64,000 bases of DNA from Dendrolimus kikuchii (taxonomy: Eukaryota; Arthropoda; Insecta; Lepidoptera; Lasiocampidae), in contig CM034392.1 of the NCBI GenBank assembly GCA_019925095.2, positions 21,930,387 to 21,994,386 of the forward strand. The letters run 5' to 3'. Position 1 is the first letter of the stretch. The number at the start of each line of letters is the position of its first letter. Shown here in pieces: positions 1-12,340 of the stretch. Under the pieces are notes generated by a model. That model was not told the origin of the DNA and did not search any database. It saw only the letters and a program-made list of their open reading frames with translations. A program made the translations under genes and the position numbers.

Positions 1-118
1 TAGGTTAATCCAAGCCTCGCGTCAACAGGTATCTAGGTAAACGTGCTTCATCTTAGGCTGACTACATGCCATCAGGCACAATGTCGCACAAACACGAACC
101 GATTCAATATTTTAAAAA
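1..118 (+). repeat. LINE family L, 3' end fragment
   Basis: The left edge matches the 3' end of the LINE whose coding tail is seen at 51995-52595. It has the same 'cgcgt-aacaggtatct-aggtaa-cgtgct' block and the same AT-rich tail after 'cgaaccgattcaatat'. Only the last codons and the 3' UTR remain; the element may continue left of the window. Confidence 0.6.
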
Positions 119-300
119 AGTAGGCCTCTGAGGCCAACTCTGAAACTATAAGCTATAGCGAAAAATACTCAAAGGCGTCTCGGGGCCGATTTTGAGGAAA
201 ACTAGTCTCCTGATCAGTAATCAAATCAGCTGATTTTGAAAAAAGTAGTGTAATATTACACTAATTTTTAGTGTAACTAATCAGGGTCTATTTCTATGAA
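119..300. repeat. dispersed repeat I, copy 1
   Basis: Shares order and wording of several blocks with 40160-40470 (cactcaaaggcgtct, ccgattttga, ccgatt/gctgatttt, aatcagggtc/ggatcaatttct). This indicates an old interspersed repeat of unknown class. No coding remains are seen. Confidence 0.4.
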
Positions 301-1407
301 GTGCAGCGAGAGGTTGAGGTTAAATGATACTTCAGATGCCAGAGAGTAATATTCACTGTTGAGTCCTGAAGTGAACTGATTTATTTTGGAAACGATAACT
401 TTCAGTAGAAATATTAACAAGTCCTACAGCTAAACCAATATATAACACAGTGTGTGAGCGGGACGGATGATGTGCGAGCGATATAGAGCAACTATTCATA
501 TGTGCGCTGCCGAGTGCCGCGTTGCACTAGCCAGTGGTTCGTTGTCTGCTGCGATGACTAGATGTATGCAGCTCCTATAGAAGGAATTTTAAACCACAAA
601 CTAAGGGAAATTGAGCTCCTTTCGCATCAATAGCAACAATAGCGTTGTCACAGTGCTACCATCTGAAATACATTTCAGATAATAGATACAAACAAAGTAA
701 TCATAAGTAATCGATTACAGCAACTCGACTAATATTATCTATTCAGTAATCTAACTCGTTATAATAGTACAGTGATCTAACATACAATTGTATAGGACTC
801 TAAATCTCTTCAATCTTATCTACTTCTAAGCAAACACGTTTTACAAAGCGTGCAAGCAAGCATTGAATTCCAAGAAATATTATGGTAAATAGTGGATCAA
901 TAGCCAATATTGGGACAGAATATAAAGAAGTTCGGTTTGTATTCAAACACCGGCTTTGCGAGGAAATATGAAATTCTACGACGCGTATTCCCCGAGTATT
1001 TAAATACGTATCTTATTGACTTTTTTATTGGGAACTTTATAAATGTTCTCCGTGTCACTCTGTAGGAAATAAGTCGTGTTATTAAAGTTTATTTGCATAA
1101 CGTGAGCATTTTTTTCTCATATTTTACACGTGTACCCTTCTTTTTAACCGACTTAAAAAAGGAGAAGGTTTTCAATTTGATTGGTATTTTTTTATGTATG
1201 TACACCGATTACTCTGAGATTTATGATCCGATTTACGTGATTCTTCTTTAGTTTGATGAGGAATAGTTGCCATTTAGTCCCCTAAAAATTTAACATAGTT
1301 TGGCCCAGTACTTTTCATTTTATGAACATTTCATGGGACCTATATTTTTTAAGGGGCGCGGCACCTTTCGGAGGCCCACCCATAGCTAGACACTAAAAAG
1401 TAGCAAA
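301..1407. other. unannotated AT-rich stretch
   Basis: No convincing ORF or RNA gene. The last 260 bases open with 'aaccgacttaaaaaaggag', which recurs in altered form just before the foldback at 31322. This part is therefore probably repeat sequence adjoining the foldback that follows. Confidence 0.3.
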
Positions 1408-1773
1408 TTAAAAAACTTCGTTTAAAAAAACCGACTTTAAAAACTAGAAAGTACAAAATAACTTAATAAAGATTTTTGACTAAGAATTTATTTACTTTAT
1501 TAAGTGACAAAATAATATAAAATTGACTACATCTTGAAGGCGGTGCCAAGTAAACCATAAAAATAATAATTACAATATTTTGTTGTTATAACAGTGTATA
1601 TGGTAATTTTTATGGTTTGCTCGGTACCGACTTCAAGATGTGAAATTATAATATTAAATTTTATATTATTTTGTCTCTTAATAAACTAAATAAATCCTTA
1701 GTCAAAAATATTTATTAAGTTATTTTATACTTTTTAGTTTTTGAAGTCGGTGTTTTTAAACGAAGTTTTTTAT
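1408..1773. repeat. long foldback (inverted-repeat) element
   Basis: The left arm (about 1408-1560) and right arm (about 1620-1773) are reverse complements over roughly 150 bases with scattered mismatches, separated by a loop of about 40-60 bases. The arm ends read 'ttaaaaaacttcgttt' and its complement. No ORF. Structure suggests a MITE or foldback transposon. The unit at 31322-31522 has arms with a related 'accgacttc' motif. Confidence 0.65.
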
Positions 1774-1784
1774 TTATTTGTTAT

Positions 1785-1904
1785 TATTGTATAATCGCTA
1801 CAAGCGATAAAGTCGCCCATTGTTCTAGTGCAAAATGTATCCATATCAATTCTTTAGATTTAAATTTATGGTGAACAATAAACGGTTTTCATTCATTCAT
1901 TCAT
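1785..1904 (+). repeat. LINE 3' end with (ATTC)n tail
   Basis: Contains 'gcgataaagtcgcccattgttcta', then 'atggtgaacaataaa' and a short (cattcatt) run. The same order occurs at 18475-18585 and 47935-48040, and in reverse at 16930 and 24285. A 3' UTR plus tetranucleotide tail of one non-LTR retrotransposon family fits best; the coding end of this family is seen at 18120. Confidence 0.55.
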
Positions 1905-1984
1905 ATAATAAAAACGCGAATGATGGAGCCTCTGCCATCTGGTGGCGGAAATACACGTCGATATTAATTATTCGTACAACAAAA

Positions 1985-2330
1985 TAATCTATATAGTCGT
2001 GTTAGTTACACTATTTATAACTCACGAACGGCTTTACCGATTTGGCTGAACATTGGTGAGGAAGTAGCTTAGAACCAGGAGACGGACATAGGATACTTTT
2101 TATCCCGTTGGAACCGGTAAGTGGCGATGAGATCGCGTTCTAGAATCCTCCTAATCACCTGAACCGATTTTTGTGATTTTGTTTTTATGTGTTTGAGTGG
2201 GTTCCCGGATGGTTTAAACCCACAATTAGAACCGGTAGATAGCGCTGGTATCGGATGCTATATTTCTATTTTTTCAGAACAGTTCAACGTCTGCCGGGGC
2301 CTCTAGTACAGAATAAAGATGTGAGAAATA
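1985..2330 (-). repeat. dispersed repeat related to family K
   Basis: 'gtcgtgttagttac-c-atttataactca-gaacggct' is the reverse complement of the end of the repeat at 45009-45925. The remainder (gacggacataggatactttttatcccg) resembles the flanks at 52650-52700. Non-coding interspersed repeat, class not determined. Confidence 0.4.
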
Positions 2331-2892
2331 AACAATTATTTTAAATGAAATGTATTTCATTTCCAAACCATTAAATAAAAAAAGATATAAAGCTAATGAT
2401 ATAAAATTCTATTACTTTTCGAGTTTTTACAAAAGAATTTATTTTTAAAAAGTCTACATTTTTATAATAGAATGCCTTTTTTCTTTTAGGTACTTGTACG
2501 ATGTATCTTTGTGTATGTATACTTAGCAATATTTTGATACTAATACATTTCTATTATTTTATACTTACAAAGTCTAGCTGTCAACACGTTATTAAATTTG
2601 AATATCTCAATCGTGAAACAATAATCAACTACATTATAATGCTTTTAATCAATTAAGTCATATCTCCAACTTTAGCTTTTGTCCTAATTTCCTAATCTTT
2701 GTTGATAAAATAAATGTGCAATTTCAGACGCGATACAGTGTTAATCAATAATATAGCTGACTTCTCTATGCCAATATATGTTGATGAATTACACAGTGTT
2801 GATTTATTTTTTAAATTCACGTAGCATGGCTAGATGTGATAATGCACTCTAGAGAATGTGGTTAATATGTTAGTTATATTATTTTATGTATT

Positions 2893-3120
2893 ACTAGCTG
2901 TGCCCGCGGTTTCACCCGCGTGGTGATTAAAAAACGTTATATCTTGGATAACTCGCACTATATCTTCATAAATTATAGCCTATGTGTTATTCTGATGTGT
3001 AAGCTATATTATTGGAAAGTTTCATCAAAATCCATTCAGTAGTTTTTGCGTGAAAGGGTAATAAACATACATCCATTCTTACAAACTTTCGCGTTTATAA
3101 TATTCAAGATTTATTATAGA
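2893..3120 (+). repeat. insect-type dispersed repeat (CTAGCTGTGCCCGCGG start)
   Basis: Starts 'ctagctgtgcccgcggtttc' and ends with 'tttcatcaaaatcc-ttcagtagtttttgcg' followed by 'tttcgcgtttataatatt'. This wording is a very common interspersed repeat in insect genomes (from memory). Non-coding. Confidence 0.5.
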
Positions 3121-3562
3121 GATGAAATAATCGTATTAATAATAAATTTTGAGTATCAGTTAGTGTGGATCTGAAACATGAACTATGGCAAAAAGGGATC
3201 GATGAAAGCTAAGGCATTCGATTTGTTTTGTTGGAGGTGTATGGAAATAATAATCTGAAAGGAGAAGAAGATCAATGAAGAGGTGTTGACCATAGTAAAA
3301 GAAATATAAACCATTATAAAAACCATAGAGGAAAGGAGAATAATATTTGGGCATTCACTACGACATGACGCTCTCCTCTATAAGACAATCAAAAGTAGAA
3401 CAGGGAAGGGGAGATCTCGGAGGGCGTTAGTCGATCGAGTCATATAAAGAAGTGAAACAACTGGCCAAGAATAGAGAGGATTGGAGGAGGCTTCACCGAC
3501 AAGAGCTATAAGCTCTTAAATATTATGATGGTTATGAAATAATACTGGGATTATTAATTTTA

Positions 3563-3764
3563 TGAGTATCACCCCTGGTCTAGAGTATGTCGCCATAACA
3601 ATCTTGAGTTGTATTCCGGCATTAGTGACCAGGTTCCAGTCTCCCTTAACAGAGCAGCAGCGCATTTGTAGCACCTTTGGTGTGGCAAATGTCCATAGGC
3701 GATAGTAACCGCTTTTCATCAAGTGGGCCGTCTGCCTGTCTGCTGAACTCATGCAATAAAAAAA
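3563..3764 (+). repeat. SINE-like family A, 5'-truncated copy
   Basis: Matches the last 200 bases of family A, from 'acccctggtctagagtatg' to 'ctcatgcaataaaaaaa'. Poly-A at the 3' end. Confidence 0.7.
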
Positions 3765-3861
3765 TCTATAAACCAATAATAAACAAAAGATTGTTTTTAA
3801 AATTCAAAGAGTGTATGTTTTTACTTATTATTAGAAGAACCATGTAATTTTCTTTAGGTAT

Positions 3862-4329
3862 TGTTACGACCTAGGTGCCGACAAAGACAAATTCACAGCT
3901 GCATACCGTAAAAACACACTTTATTATCTTTCGGCATGTGGACTTCCTTTGTTTATTTTGTGTTTAACATTTGTGATTAAAAAACAGTGTGTATTGTAAT
4001 CTTTTGTGGTAGTCATTAGCCAGGTGTGTCGGACTGATTCTAGGAAATTCGGTCACGCGGTCGGGCAGACATATTGCACCTGTGCAGTATAAAGCAATGC
4101 CCCAATGGAGAGATCGGCAGTCAAGCGATAACCACGAGCGAAGCAAGAGTTGTGTACATTCGGTAATCTATTTAATGACGGACTTTGCGCGCGTTATTGA
4201 ATCGTGCATTACGTTTGGACTGGTTGTGTTCAGTTATATTTGTACCTGTGTTATACGTGTTTGTATAGTACTAATAAACTTTATAATAATTCCAATGGCA
4301 TTTTAATTCGAGTCCTACAACTCGTAACA
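3862..4329 (+). mobile_element. solo LTR 1, 4-bp TSD GTAT
   Basis: 468-bp LTR beginning TGTTACGAC and ending CTCGTAACA, so the ends are short inverted repeats of TG...CA type. It is flanked on both sides by GTAT (3858-3861 and 4330-4333). A TATA-like 'gtataaag' lies near 4087 and 'aataaa' near 4270, as expected of an LTR promoter and poly-A signal. No internal region is present. Two further members lie at 13747 and 51028. Confidence 0.8.
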
Positions 4330-4333
4330 GTAT

Positions 4334-4920
4334 TCTAAGAATTATACTTTCTTTCTCCTGTACCAGAAAGCTTATATGTTTACTATGGAAATTAACAAAC
4401 AAATATATAAAGGCGTCATCATAATCACTCTCATATTTTTATTAAACTTTATAAAAATTACACTGTTAAGTGCTTTAAAAAGAAATATATTAAATTAATA
4501 TTATATATTAGAGTATAAATCAATTAGGGATCTTATGTTAGATATTGATTTGGACATAGATAATAAAAACAAATCTAACAAAAATAATTAAAACTTAAGC
4601 TAAAATGTCTAAAAATAGTCAAATGATGTTACATTTAAAATGATGGTAGTCCTAAAATTTATTCATTTTAAAAACATAATATACAATCGCTGCAGAAACG
4701 GTAGGTACATATGACTTATGTGTATGATGCGTATATTTAAATAAATAAATACACATGTATGTATATTTGCATGCATACTTTAAAATAAATAGTGTTCTAG
4801 AATCAGTATTAAAAATATGATTTAATTATTCAGTGAACGCTCTAAATAAAGTAAATAAATAGAATCGAAAACAAAGAAAAAAATAAATACATTGAACTAA
4901 AGTTTAATAGCGCCGAACTA
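4334..4920. other. AT-rich unannotated stretch
   Basis: No ORF, RNA gene or repeat that I can match elsewhere in the window; simple AT-rich sequence with 'aaataaataaa' runs. Confidence 0.3.
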
Positions 4921-5125
4921 TTTTACTAAATTAAAAACGCACGGACAATTAAACGTTCCACACGAAACAGTGTTTTGACGCGAGTTGTAATAAAATCCTT
5001 TTTATTTTGCACTCCGCCCCTGTCACCGAAATGATGTGCATCTCCCATTAAGCAAAAAGCCAAAATAAAGCTGGGAATACAATCAAGGCTCTTTTCTTTC
5101 ATCTTCTCCCGATTATTTGGGGTCG

Positions 5126-5650
5126 GCACAACATTTATTTTCCTTCCATACTCCTCTATTCTGACATTCGTCCTCTGTCACATCAGAAATCACCATATCA
5201 TCCTTTACACAATCCATTTTTCTTTTTTGGACAACATTTGTATCCATGACTTTCATCCCCCCTCCTTATATGCCCACACGACCTTAGTCTTCTTCCTCTC
5301 AATTTTTCAGTCACGGCTGCACCTTCAAAGATCCCCTTATGTACTCGTTTTTCACCTTAATTCTTGTAACACCACACATCCATCGCAACATTCTCATCTT
5401 AGCTGAGTGGAGATTGTGGTCTATCACTTTAGTCGCCCAACATTCTGACCCAAATAACATGACCGGTCGCAGGATAGATTTATAAATCTGACCTTTTAGT
5501 TTTAGTGGTATTAGTTTGTCGCATGACACACCGGTTGCCTGTCTTCATTTTAGCTAAGCTACATTTATTCTTCTTACAGCCTTCTCTATTTCACAATTAT
5601 TCTGCAGTAGTGAACCAAGGTATCTGAATCCGGGATTACACGATAATATT
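5126..5650 (-). pseudogene. RTE-like LINE, ORF2 C-terminal remnant
   Basis: Minus-strand reading gives the typical end of an RTE-type reverse transcriptase: FRYLGSLLQ, then IPLKLKGQIYKSILRPV, GSECWATK and MRMLRWMCGVTR near 5360-5640. After frame shifts come MDCVKDDM and CCADP close to 5130-5230. Only the C-terminal, post-catalytic part is present, the frame is broken several times, and the 5' part is missing. A dead, 5'-truncated non-LTR retrotransposon. Confidence 0.65.
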
Positions 5651-5711
5651 ATTGATTGTAGTTTAAGGAATACAATCAAGACTAGTGTGAGAGATGAACA
5701 AAGAAACAAAA

Positions 5712-5748
5712 ACACTGAGTGCTTGTAAATCTTACAAGCACTCAGTGT
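5712..5748. repeat. perfect 17-bp hairpin
   Basis: ACACTGAGTGCTTGTAA, a 3-base loop, then its exact reverse complement. No T-run or gene context supports a terminator or ncRNA; it looks like a short snap-back duplication. Confidence 0.6.
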
Positions 5749-5896
5749 AAAACTTTTTTTTAAAAGCCCAAAAATCATATTATATGACTAGACAGCGCCA
5801 CAGGACTTTTCTCTCGCTTTTTGACGTTTAATTGTTAAAATATGTTCTCTGACTGATTTGGTCTGCCAAATAGCTATACTATTCTTATTATGTTTT

Positions 5897-6125
5897 CCAG
5901 GTGGTAGGGCATTTGCCCGACTGGATGGCTACCACCCCTGGTCTAAAGCATGTGGCCCTAACAATCTTGAGTTGTGTTCCAGCATTAGTGACCAAGTTCC
6001 AGTCTCGCTTAAGAGAGCAGCAGCGCATTTGTAGCACCTTTGGTGTTGCAAATGTCCATAGGCGATGGTAACCGCTTTCCATCAAGTGGGCCGTCTGCCT
6101 GTCTGCTAATCTCCTGCAATAAAAA
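5897..6125 (+). repeat. SINE-like family A, short-class copy
   Basis: Starts at the internal point CCAGGTGGTAGGGC, as do the copies at 22498 and 58304, and runs to 'ctcctgcaataaaaa'. Confidence 0.75.
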
Positions 6126-6536
6126 CTTAAAAAATAAAATAAAAAACTATACGTCTATATAGAAGTTTCACTTCAAAAAAAAGTTTCACGTACTTAGTAC
6201 TAGTTACTTTTCATAGTACATTAAATATAAATCAGGCAGTAATTTAATACAGTTATTCTTCTATTACAATTTATTAATGAATAGAGAGAAATTTTCTCTT
6301 TGTGTCTACACCACATGTAGCGGGCAACGTTTATGCAGCGTAATGACGCCACACTAATGGCCGAAGCGACGTTTTTGTCGCACACAAAAATGTAACATCA
6401 TAAACATGAAACACTACTGACATAAATTCATATTTTGTCTTTTTTATTTTCATCGTGTAGCATTCTCGTAAGTTAGGTTTACTTTAATTCGGATTATAAA
6501 CAACCAAACACGTAACTTGAATTAGTTTTATAATTG

Positions 6537-6825
6537 TACTAGCTTCTGGTCGCGACTTCGTCCGCGTGGAATGGTTAAAAATGAGTAAGTTAAAAAAACC
6601 CCGATTTTGAAACATTCTTCATTATTACTTCGCTCCTATTAGCCCTAGCGTGATGATATAAAGCCTTATAGCCTTTCTCGATAAATGGGCTATCTAACGG
6701 GACATAAGCTGCGACCAGAAAAACTCGCGTGATCCCCAGTTTTAGACGTCAAATCAGACCAGTAGTTCCTGAGATTAGCGCGTTCAATCAAACGAACAAA
6801 CTCTTCAACTTTTATATATTGAGTC
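6537..6825 (+). repeat. dispersed repeat M, copy 1
   Basis: Starts 'actagcttctggtcgcgac' and carries 'gggctatctaac', 'cctgagattagcgcgttc'. The same blocks occur in reverse orientation at 46028-46262 and 57336-57577. Non-coding. Confidence 0.55.
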
Positions 6826-7442
6826 ATTTTGAATTTCGTTGCTAATGGCATGGAAAGAATCATATATAGGTATAATAAGGAATGACAATCCCAGTACAAA
6901 ATGTGATATCCTCGAAATTATTTTATGATTGTTATATAATTATTCCTTTTCCATGCTAACGGTAATTACCCTCATGAATATACATCTCTAAATGTTCATC
7001 TGTCTATTTTTTTTTCAAAGACTTTAACTGTATGTGCGGTTTTTTACGGCTTCTGACGTAGTAAAGTATCCCTTCAATTTATTATACTTTTCATAATGAA
7101 AAATATGGTAGTTGTGAATCAAATCAACCGAGATACTAATTATCATTTTACAAATCGCCGCAGCCACCTATTACGAGCGTAACAAGTTGTGACGTCATTT
7201 TTTAAAGAGTCATATAGCGTATGTATTAATTACTATTTAAACAGTAATTAAATTATTTTTATCGTGATACTTTAAAATCACCTAAAATGATTGTAAGGCG
7301 TTTTTTACCACCCGCTCCTTTAAGTGAGCTTATAATTTATTATATTAGTGATATAACTTATATTGTGAGTTTATAATTTATTATAATATCTATCAACTAC
7401 TTAATTCAGAATGACTTTATAAAGGTAAAATTTTAAAAATAC
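6826..7442. other. AT-rich unannotated stretch
   Basis: No supported feature. A short inner direct repeat (agtgagcttataatttatta / gtgagtttataatttatta near 7325-7385) is the only structure noted. Confidence 0.3.
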
Positions 7443-7754
7443 TTTTTTTTATTGCAGTTGTTCAGCAGACATGCAGACGACCCACTTGATTGAAAGCGGT
7501 TACCATCGCCTATGGACATTTGCAACACCAAAGGTGCTACAAATGCGCTGCTGCTCTCTTAAGGGTGACTGGAACCTGGTCACTAATGCCGGAACACAAC
7601 TCAAGGTTGTTATGGCGACATGCCTTAGACCAAGGATGGTAGCCATCCCGTCGGAAAAATACCTTACCACCTGGCTGTGGGTTATTTTGTCGCCTCTTAC
7701 GACAGGCCGCCCGGCCGCAGGAAATTGTATTCTTTCTCCGTTCCTGCACCGATA
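7443..7754 (-). repeat. SINE-like family A, near full-length
   Basis: Poly-T start and 'ccgttcctgcaccgata' end; full-length minus-strand copy. The open frames seen on both strands here recur in every intact copy and are not a host gene. Confidence 0.8.
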
Positions 7755-9277
7755 AAATACTTGCAAAATGCTGGTTAAAAGAAGGATCTTTCAAATGCTT
7801 TTTTAGAACGCTGCAATAAAATTTAAAAAGCATTGATTGTACATTCACGTACGTACATTGTACGTCGCCTCAATTGAAGTTTTCACTTTGCGTAAGCAGA
7901 TACGCACTTAGCCAATTTTCTATTTCTTTCTATTGTGAAATTGAGAGAGAGATTGACAATAACTGAAAATTTAATATTTCACTTATTGATGACAGCGAAC
8001 ATGGACAGTTTAGTCTTCTTTAGCTGTTGACTAATTATTAGTCTTCAAATATTTTTCAGTAGCAAAGAGAAATTAATATTATTTTCTAGTCTCATTTAGC
8101 CTACTTTCTTACATTACAATATTTATGAGTATCAGAATTCAAAGTAATATTTCCACTTTAAATATTTCGTTTGCTAATCTGAAACCTGAGAGAAAAAGAT
8201 ATCACATTAAAGCCGCTGACAACCTGACAGAAGGAACGAGGCCGAGATATTTGACAAAATCCTAAGTCTTAAAGGCGACTGGCGGTTTTCGGCCTCAACA
8301 TCTACAAAGACAAAACTTATCCTAAAAAAAGGTAGATTTATTATTTTATATATATAGTATATTTATTATCTTTTTAAATAGTACTTACCATATTTTAAGA
8401 ACCTCGCTAACTGGCGAAAAACAATGCTGAATGTTTTAAGAATCGATACTCGCTTACCTTACAATTAAATTAAAAAACGTTGTTGTCTGATTCTTTAAAC
8501 CATTATATTAATAAGAATGTAGATATATCACGCGTCAAAATATCTATATACCTGCATAATATTCTGTTGCTTAACACTTTTTTGTTCTGTTAGTTGGTTA
8601 ATGGATTATTTATTTGTTATCGATATCTGTTTTATTATATATTTTGCAATGGCTATTATGTCGTTGTCATGTGTCATAATATGTCAGACAAAGCTATATG
8701 GACTCAGTTCCTTTGCCTGATATTGTGACTAATAAAACACAAATACATAAATTATTCGTCATAAACAATAAATATCGTATAACTACAGTTCACAGTGTTC
8801 ACTTATAGGTAGAATTAAACATTTTTTAATTAATAATTTGTAAAACATAACATTTTTGGCTAAATTCTATTTTTAGCCAAATTCTTGAAGAAAATGACAA
8901 TCCCACATGGTTTTCTAATGAAACAAGCTACCTAAACACATTGGAATTATGCGTATAGGTGACCAATCCGGCGGCTCCTAAGAAACCCGCCAGTCTCCTT
9001 TGATTAAATTTATAAACGAAATGGTAAAATCCCGTTCTCGTTGCAAAAATTCGGAAAGAAAATAACCTTTGGAACCTATTTCCTTTGAAGCGACTTTGGA
9101 TAGCTTATTGTATTATTTCTTTGTTTTAGTATTGACAGGAATCTATTGATTTATGCGGTATCATAGACATTTTAGCAAAAAAGACTGAACAACCATTGAA
9201 ACCAAAGAAATTGTCTTGCCGTCTGTCTCTGTTAGAGTCGTTAGTTTCGATAATGTAGTGTGTATGGATGTAATTTT
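7755..9277. other. 1.5-kb stretch without recognised features
   Basis: AT-rich, no ORF of interest on either strand. One short palindrome (ttggctaaa...tttagccaaa near 8856-8881). Nothing else matches other parts of the window. Confidence 0.3.
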
Positions 9278-9465
9278 AAGGTGCTCCCTCACCGCGAGCA
9301 TTCGCCTGTAACAAAACCATTTAATCAAATTTGACATTTAGTTGAATGCACAATGTCAGACGAAGCGGTCGTTGTGTTAAATTATTACAGATTGTATCAT
9401 TACAGGTTGCGCACTGTAATGCTTGGTTCTCCTCCTTCACCGGCTTACTACTCGGACATTACATC
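9278..9465 (-). repeat. MITE fragment, relative of 61494-61817
   Basis: Begins 'aggtgctccctcaccgcgag', followed by 'cattcgcctgtaac', and continues with 'gcacaatgtcagacgaagcgg' and 'tcctccttca'. These are the reverse complement of the inner part of the complete MITE at 61494. The second terminal repeat is missing. Confidence 0.6.
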
Positions 9466-10595
9466 TTATTAGGAATGTTATAATCCGGTACACATTGCTC
9501 TTGTGAAATAGCAACAACCCTCATACGTAAACGAATCTCCCGAGCGCATCATTAGGATAACTAGGATTTTTAAAGTCCTATATCTTCTTAAGAATTTCTT
9601 TAATTCAAATGCCCTGATAATAATAATGAGCATTAGTCAGCATTAGTAGTATATTATCGCCAAAAATAAGAGATTTCGCATGAGTTTTGAAAAACGAGGT
9701 TCCGATGGTGGATTCGTTACGCAACGGCACTTATTGTATTTTCTTTAATGTAGGAATGCTTTATATACTTTCATTGCTCGGGGATAAAAATGAGGTAGTG
9801 TGGAATTTCTGGCGACTTCCAGATACAAACTGAATTCAGTCTCCTTCTACGTGTATCTCCCTTAACTAGGGGATTTTAGACAATAGATTAGAATAAACTA
9901 ATTAGTCTAACTTCAGCAAGATTTTTTTTTTTTTGTCGAATTGAAATATACTTTCTCACATCCTACTGCTTTGGAATGTGCAATTTGATAGCGAGTGTCT
10001 CCAGCTATGTTAATACATATATACCCGATAAAACATCCTGGTGTTTCTCTTTTGAAAATGAGCCTGCGTTACAGGAATAACGGCATTGCCAATGCTGAGA
10101 CGCCAACTGACACGGTCACATCCGTACAGCTTCTTCAGCAGCCTTCTTCTCGAAATTCTGTAAACTTGAACTTCCTCCAATTAACCAAATTGAACAACTT
10201 TACAGCAAAAAAGCCCCACAAGATTTGCAAAATACCAGATGAAACAAAAAACAAAATAATATTTCCATATGTTACTAAAAGTTTATAGTTGCAATTTCCC
10301 TACTATTTGTAATACATCTATTTTTATGTATAGACAGTGAAAAACAAATAATTCGGTTTTGACGAGGCTGTTGCAGTAAAATACGATCCGGCGGTAGTAA
10401 AATACGAGCTTCTGCGTAAGTACGTCAACGTTGTGACTTTGATGAAGCAGGACAGACGAGACACCTCATTTCATAGACCAATTATAATATACATTTTTTG
10501 TTTTTCTGTTTTCTGTCTTTCTGAAAGTGAATTCTCTGCACTAGAGTATTTAACCCAATCGAAGGATATTATGAACATATAAAAAGTACATAATA
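9466..10595. other. unannotated stretch
   Basis: The longest open frame (9995-10288, 97 codons) has no motif I recognise and no flanking splice or repeat support. Otherwise AT-rich single-copy-looking DNA. Confidence 0.25.
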
Positions 10596-10844
10596 TTAAT
10601 AATAACAGCCCATAAACGTTCCACTGCTGGGTTGGGGCCTCTCACTACAGTCGGTTCGGTCGGATATCTCGATGTTCAGGTTTTTTTCACCGTGTTTTCG
10701 TTCACCGTCGTTAGCACGTAGTAATTATAACAATATGCACATTAGATTAGGAAACTGCCTAAGGGGCAGCATGCATTCCGGCCAGGATTCGAACCCACGC
10801 CCTTTCAGTTGGAACGCGCGCGCTAGACTTTACGCTACCACGAC
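10596..10844 (-). repeat. tRNA-derived SINE T1, copy 1
   Basis: Head is on the right. Reading minus, 'gtcgtggtagcgtaaagtc' is followed by a pol III B box GGTTCGAATCC at 10795-10785. The tail 'aataataacagcccataaa' on the left matches 31692. A tRNA-related 5' head followed by an unrelated body is the SINE layout. Confidence 0.65.
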
Positions 10845-11118
10845 TTTTTTTGTATTGGTGACCACACGACACGACACACATATTGGTGATTCACTATTTG
10901 CAGATCAGATAATTATGCTTTGGTATGAATAAAGCTTGAACCGTGAAAGTTACTGGGATGCATGCACTTTTTGTATTCTATGAAATGATTTTTATAGAAA
11001 ATCTGAGAACTGATTTTATATTGTTTACATCTCAATATCCAATCTTTATTATTATAGATACAATAAAGGTGTTCACCTAATTAGTTGGCTTTACATGACA
11101 TGAGTCTCTTTAAAGAAC

Positions 11119-11426
11119 CCTGCAGGAACGGAGAAAGAATACAATTTCCTGCGGCCGGGCGGTCTGTCGTAAGAGACGACATAACAACCCACAGCCAGGT
11201 GGTAGGGCATTTGCCCGACTGGATGGCTACCACCCCTGATCTAAAATAGTTGCCATAACAAACTTGAGTTGTGTTTCGGCATTAGTGACCAGGTTCCAGT
11301 CTCCCTTGAGAGAGCAGCAGCGCATTTGTAGCACCTTTGGTGTTGCAAATGTCCATAGGCGATGGTAACCGGTTTCCATCAAGTGGGCCGTCTGCGTGTC
11401 GGCTGATCTCCTGCAATAAAAAAAAA
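11119..11426 (+). repeat. SINE-like family A, full-length
   Basis: From 'ctgcaggaacggagaaag' to 'ctcctgcaataaaaaaaa'; a good reference copy of the family. Note the short inverted ends TGCAGGA and TCCTGCA. Confidence 0.8.
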
Positions 11427-12032
11427 GAATCCCGTAAAACAGAAACCTTATGTATATATATAAAATTCGTAATATTTTATTGCCATTTTGTACACAATAG
11501 TTTCAGGTCTACCAACATACTATGCAACATTTTTATTGCATTACAAACTCGTTTGCAGAAAAAGTTTATTAGAAATATTTTGCTATGTCCTGAAAGTACA
11601 GAACACTAATTCAACGCGAAAAACAAACCTGCAGTATAGTACTTGTTGAAAATTAAGTAATTGCGAAGTGTCACAATTATTGTCTTGGATTTTGAAATAG
11701 CGACATCTGGTGGCAATCATCTCATCGATTTTTGGGCATAAATCTTTGTCGACGTTGTATCAAGTGGCCCATCTGCAATGCCTTTGATACAAAATGACGA
11801 AAACTCTCCCAGTAGACGTAAAGTTGGCTGTAAATCCTTTGACAATTGCACATCAGAACTGAAATGGTTAGCGTCACTCTAGACGTTTAGTGAACGAAAT
11901 GAGGTGGCTTCTGAAAGCTTAAATGGTTTTATCTGGAGCTAAGTTAGCAAAAGTAAGTGAGAATTTAATGTATGGCTTTTATTGCACATAATATACAAGG
12001 AACTGACGATTTAGATTACTTGTCAAATATCT

Positions 12033-12340
12033 TATCAGTGCAGGAACGGAGGTAGAACACAATTACCTGCGGCTGGGCGGCCTGTCGTAAGAGGCGACAA
12101 AACAACCCACAGCCAGGTGGTAGGGTATTTGCCAGACTGGATAGCTACCGCCCCTGGTCTAGGGTATGCCGCCATAACAACCTTGAGTTCTGTTCCGGCA
12201 TTAGTGACCAGGTTCCAGTCTCCCTTTAGAGAACGCAGTACATTGGTAGCACTTTGGCGTTACAAATGTCTATTGGCAATGGTAACCGCTTTCCATCAAG
12301 TGAGCCGTCTGTCTGTCTGCTGAACTCATGCAACAAAAAA
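12033..12340 (+). repeat. SINE-like family A, full-length
   Basis: From 'tatcagtgcaggaacgg' to 'tcatgcaacaaaaaaa'. Confidence 0.8.

Noticed and set aside
3862..4329. Possible CRISPR- or phage-type attachment structure from the flanking direct repeats
   Set aside because: Eukaryotic context and TG...CA ends with 4-bp duplication fit an LTR; no CRISPR-like spacing anywhere in the window.
7500..7848. Overlapping 88- to 103-codon open frames on the minus strand and 94 codons on the plus strand
   Set aside because: They lie inside SINE-like family A and recur in its other copies; no host gene.
10780..10845. tRNA-like sequence with a good B box
   Set aside because: No full cloverleaf; repeated at 31692 with a common body, so a SINE head rather than a tRNA gene.
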